A stretch of 16,076 bases of DNA from JBDNIO01 sp041688215 (GTDB lineage: Bacteria; Pseudomonadota; Gammaproteobacteria; Nevskiales; Salinisphaeraceae), in NCBI GenBank assembly GCA_041688215.1, contig JBDNIO010000076.1, forward strand, positions 1 to 16,076, read 5' to 3'. The notes below the pieces were generated by a model. The model did not search any database, was not told where the DNA came from, and saw nothing but the letters and a program-made list of their open reading frames with translations. Within the stretch, counting starts at the first letter, position 1. Each line of letters opens with the position of its first letter. A program made the position numbers and the translations under genes. Below, in pieces: positions 15,958 to 16,076 of this stretch.

Positions 15958-15990
15958 GCCAAATGGATGGAGCGATGCTAAATTGGTCCA

Positions 15991-16076
15991 ATGGACGCAC
16001 GCGGCTTCCCGACATCGCTGCCAGAATTTCAGCGGGCCTTCCCCGATGATGCGGCGTGCGCGCGCTACCTTGAGCA
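15991..16076 (+). CDS. IS1595-family transposase, N-terminal 28 residues (runs off right edge)
   Basis: From the ATG at 15991 the frame reads MDARGFPTSLPEFQRAFPDD and then AACARYLE to the window edge. The P-E-F-x-x-x-F-P-D-x-x-A-C-x-x-Y-L pattern is the classic opening of IS1595 (ISXO2-like) transposases, immediately before their zinc ribbon and the DDE-type catalytic domain, which would be outside the window. The opposite strand is open over the same bases but is a shadow. Intactness cannot be judged. Confidence 0.85.
   Translation, partial: MDARGFPTSLPEFQRAFPDDAACARYLE

Overview
The window looks like a piece of a Gammaproteobacterial chromosome of moderately high G+C. MetH aligns closely with the enterobacterial protein as I remember it, and SufT, CbiX, ClsA-like, OppD/OppF-like and CPA2 antiporter genes are typical of that class. 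I cannot fix the order or genus. Both edges run into insertion sequences: an IS630-type transposase start at the left (minus strand) and an IS1595-type transposase start at the right (plus strand).

Layout: (1) 1-456 is IS/repeat territory, with the IS630 5' end, a terminator-like palindrome and a repeat element nested inside another inverted-repeat element. (2) 457-1751 holds small genes: a repeat-rich lipoprotein, a small membrane protein, an SRPBCC protein and a DUF3096 membrane peptide. (3) 1758-4203 holds sufT (minus), then cbiX overlapping a haloalkane dehalogenase with a complete catalytic set, then a single-RRM RNA-binding protein behind a structured leader. (4) 4500-7042 holds a membrane-anchored amidohydrolase-fold protein that seems to have lost metal-binding histidines, and a CPA2-type cation/proton antiporter without a regulatory domain. 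(5) 7039-11253 holds two peptide/nickel-type ABC ATPases (OppF-like and OppD-like) with no permease in view, separated by an EEP-family phosphodiesterase and a cardiolipin synthase. (6) 11350-15653 is metH, cobalamin-dependent methionine synthase, behind an operator-like repeat. (7) 15685-16076 is a small SHOCT-like ORF abutting the IS1595 element.

The most striking feature is metH. Its sequence is recognisable from start to end, but three things break it: an in-frame TAG at codon 117, a ~0.48 kb inverted-repeat-bounded insertion carrying a GxxExxY-family gene placed exactly in the linker between the homocysteine and folate domains, and an in-frame TAA 61 codons before the normal C terminus. 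No frameshift is seen. It is either a young pseudogene (or assembly with errors) or a split enzyme whose modules are made separately. The inserted unit has tandem and inverted decamer repeats at its ends, and its nuclease-like protein has an alanine where the family has a catalytic glutamate. I consider the insertion unit the best candidate for something not well described.

Functional links are limited. CbiX (tetrapyrrole/cobalamin branch) and MetH (cobalamin user) are a plausible pair but far apart. The cls and EEP genes recall the E. coli ybhO-ybhP pairing. The rest looks like ordinary housekeeping and stress-related genes.
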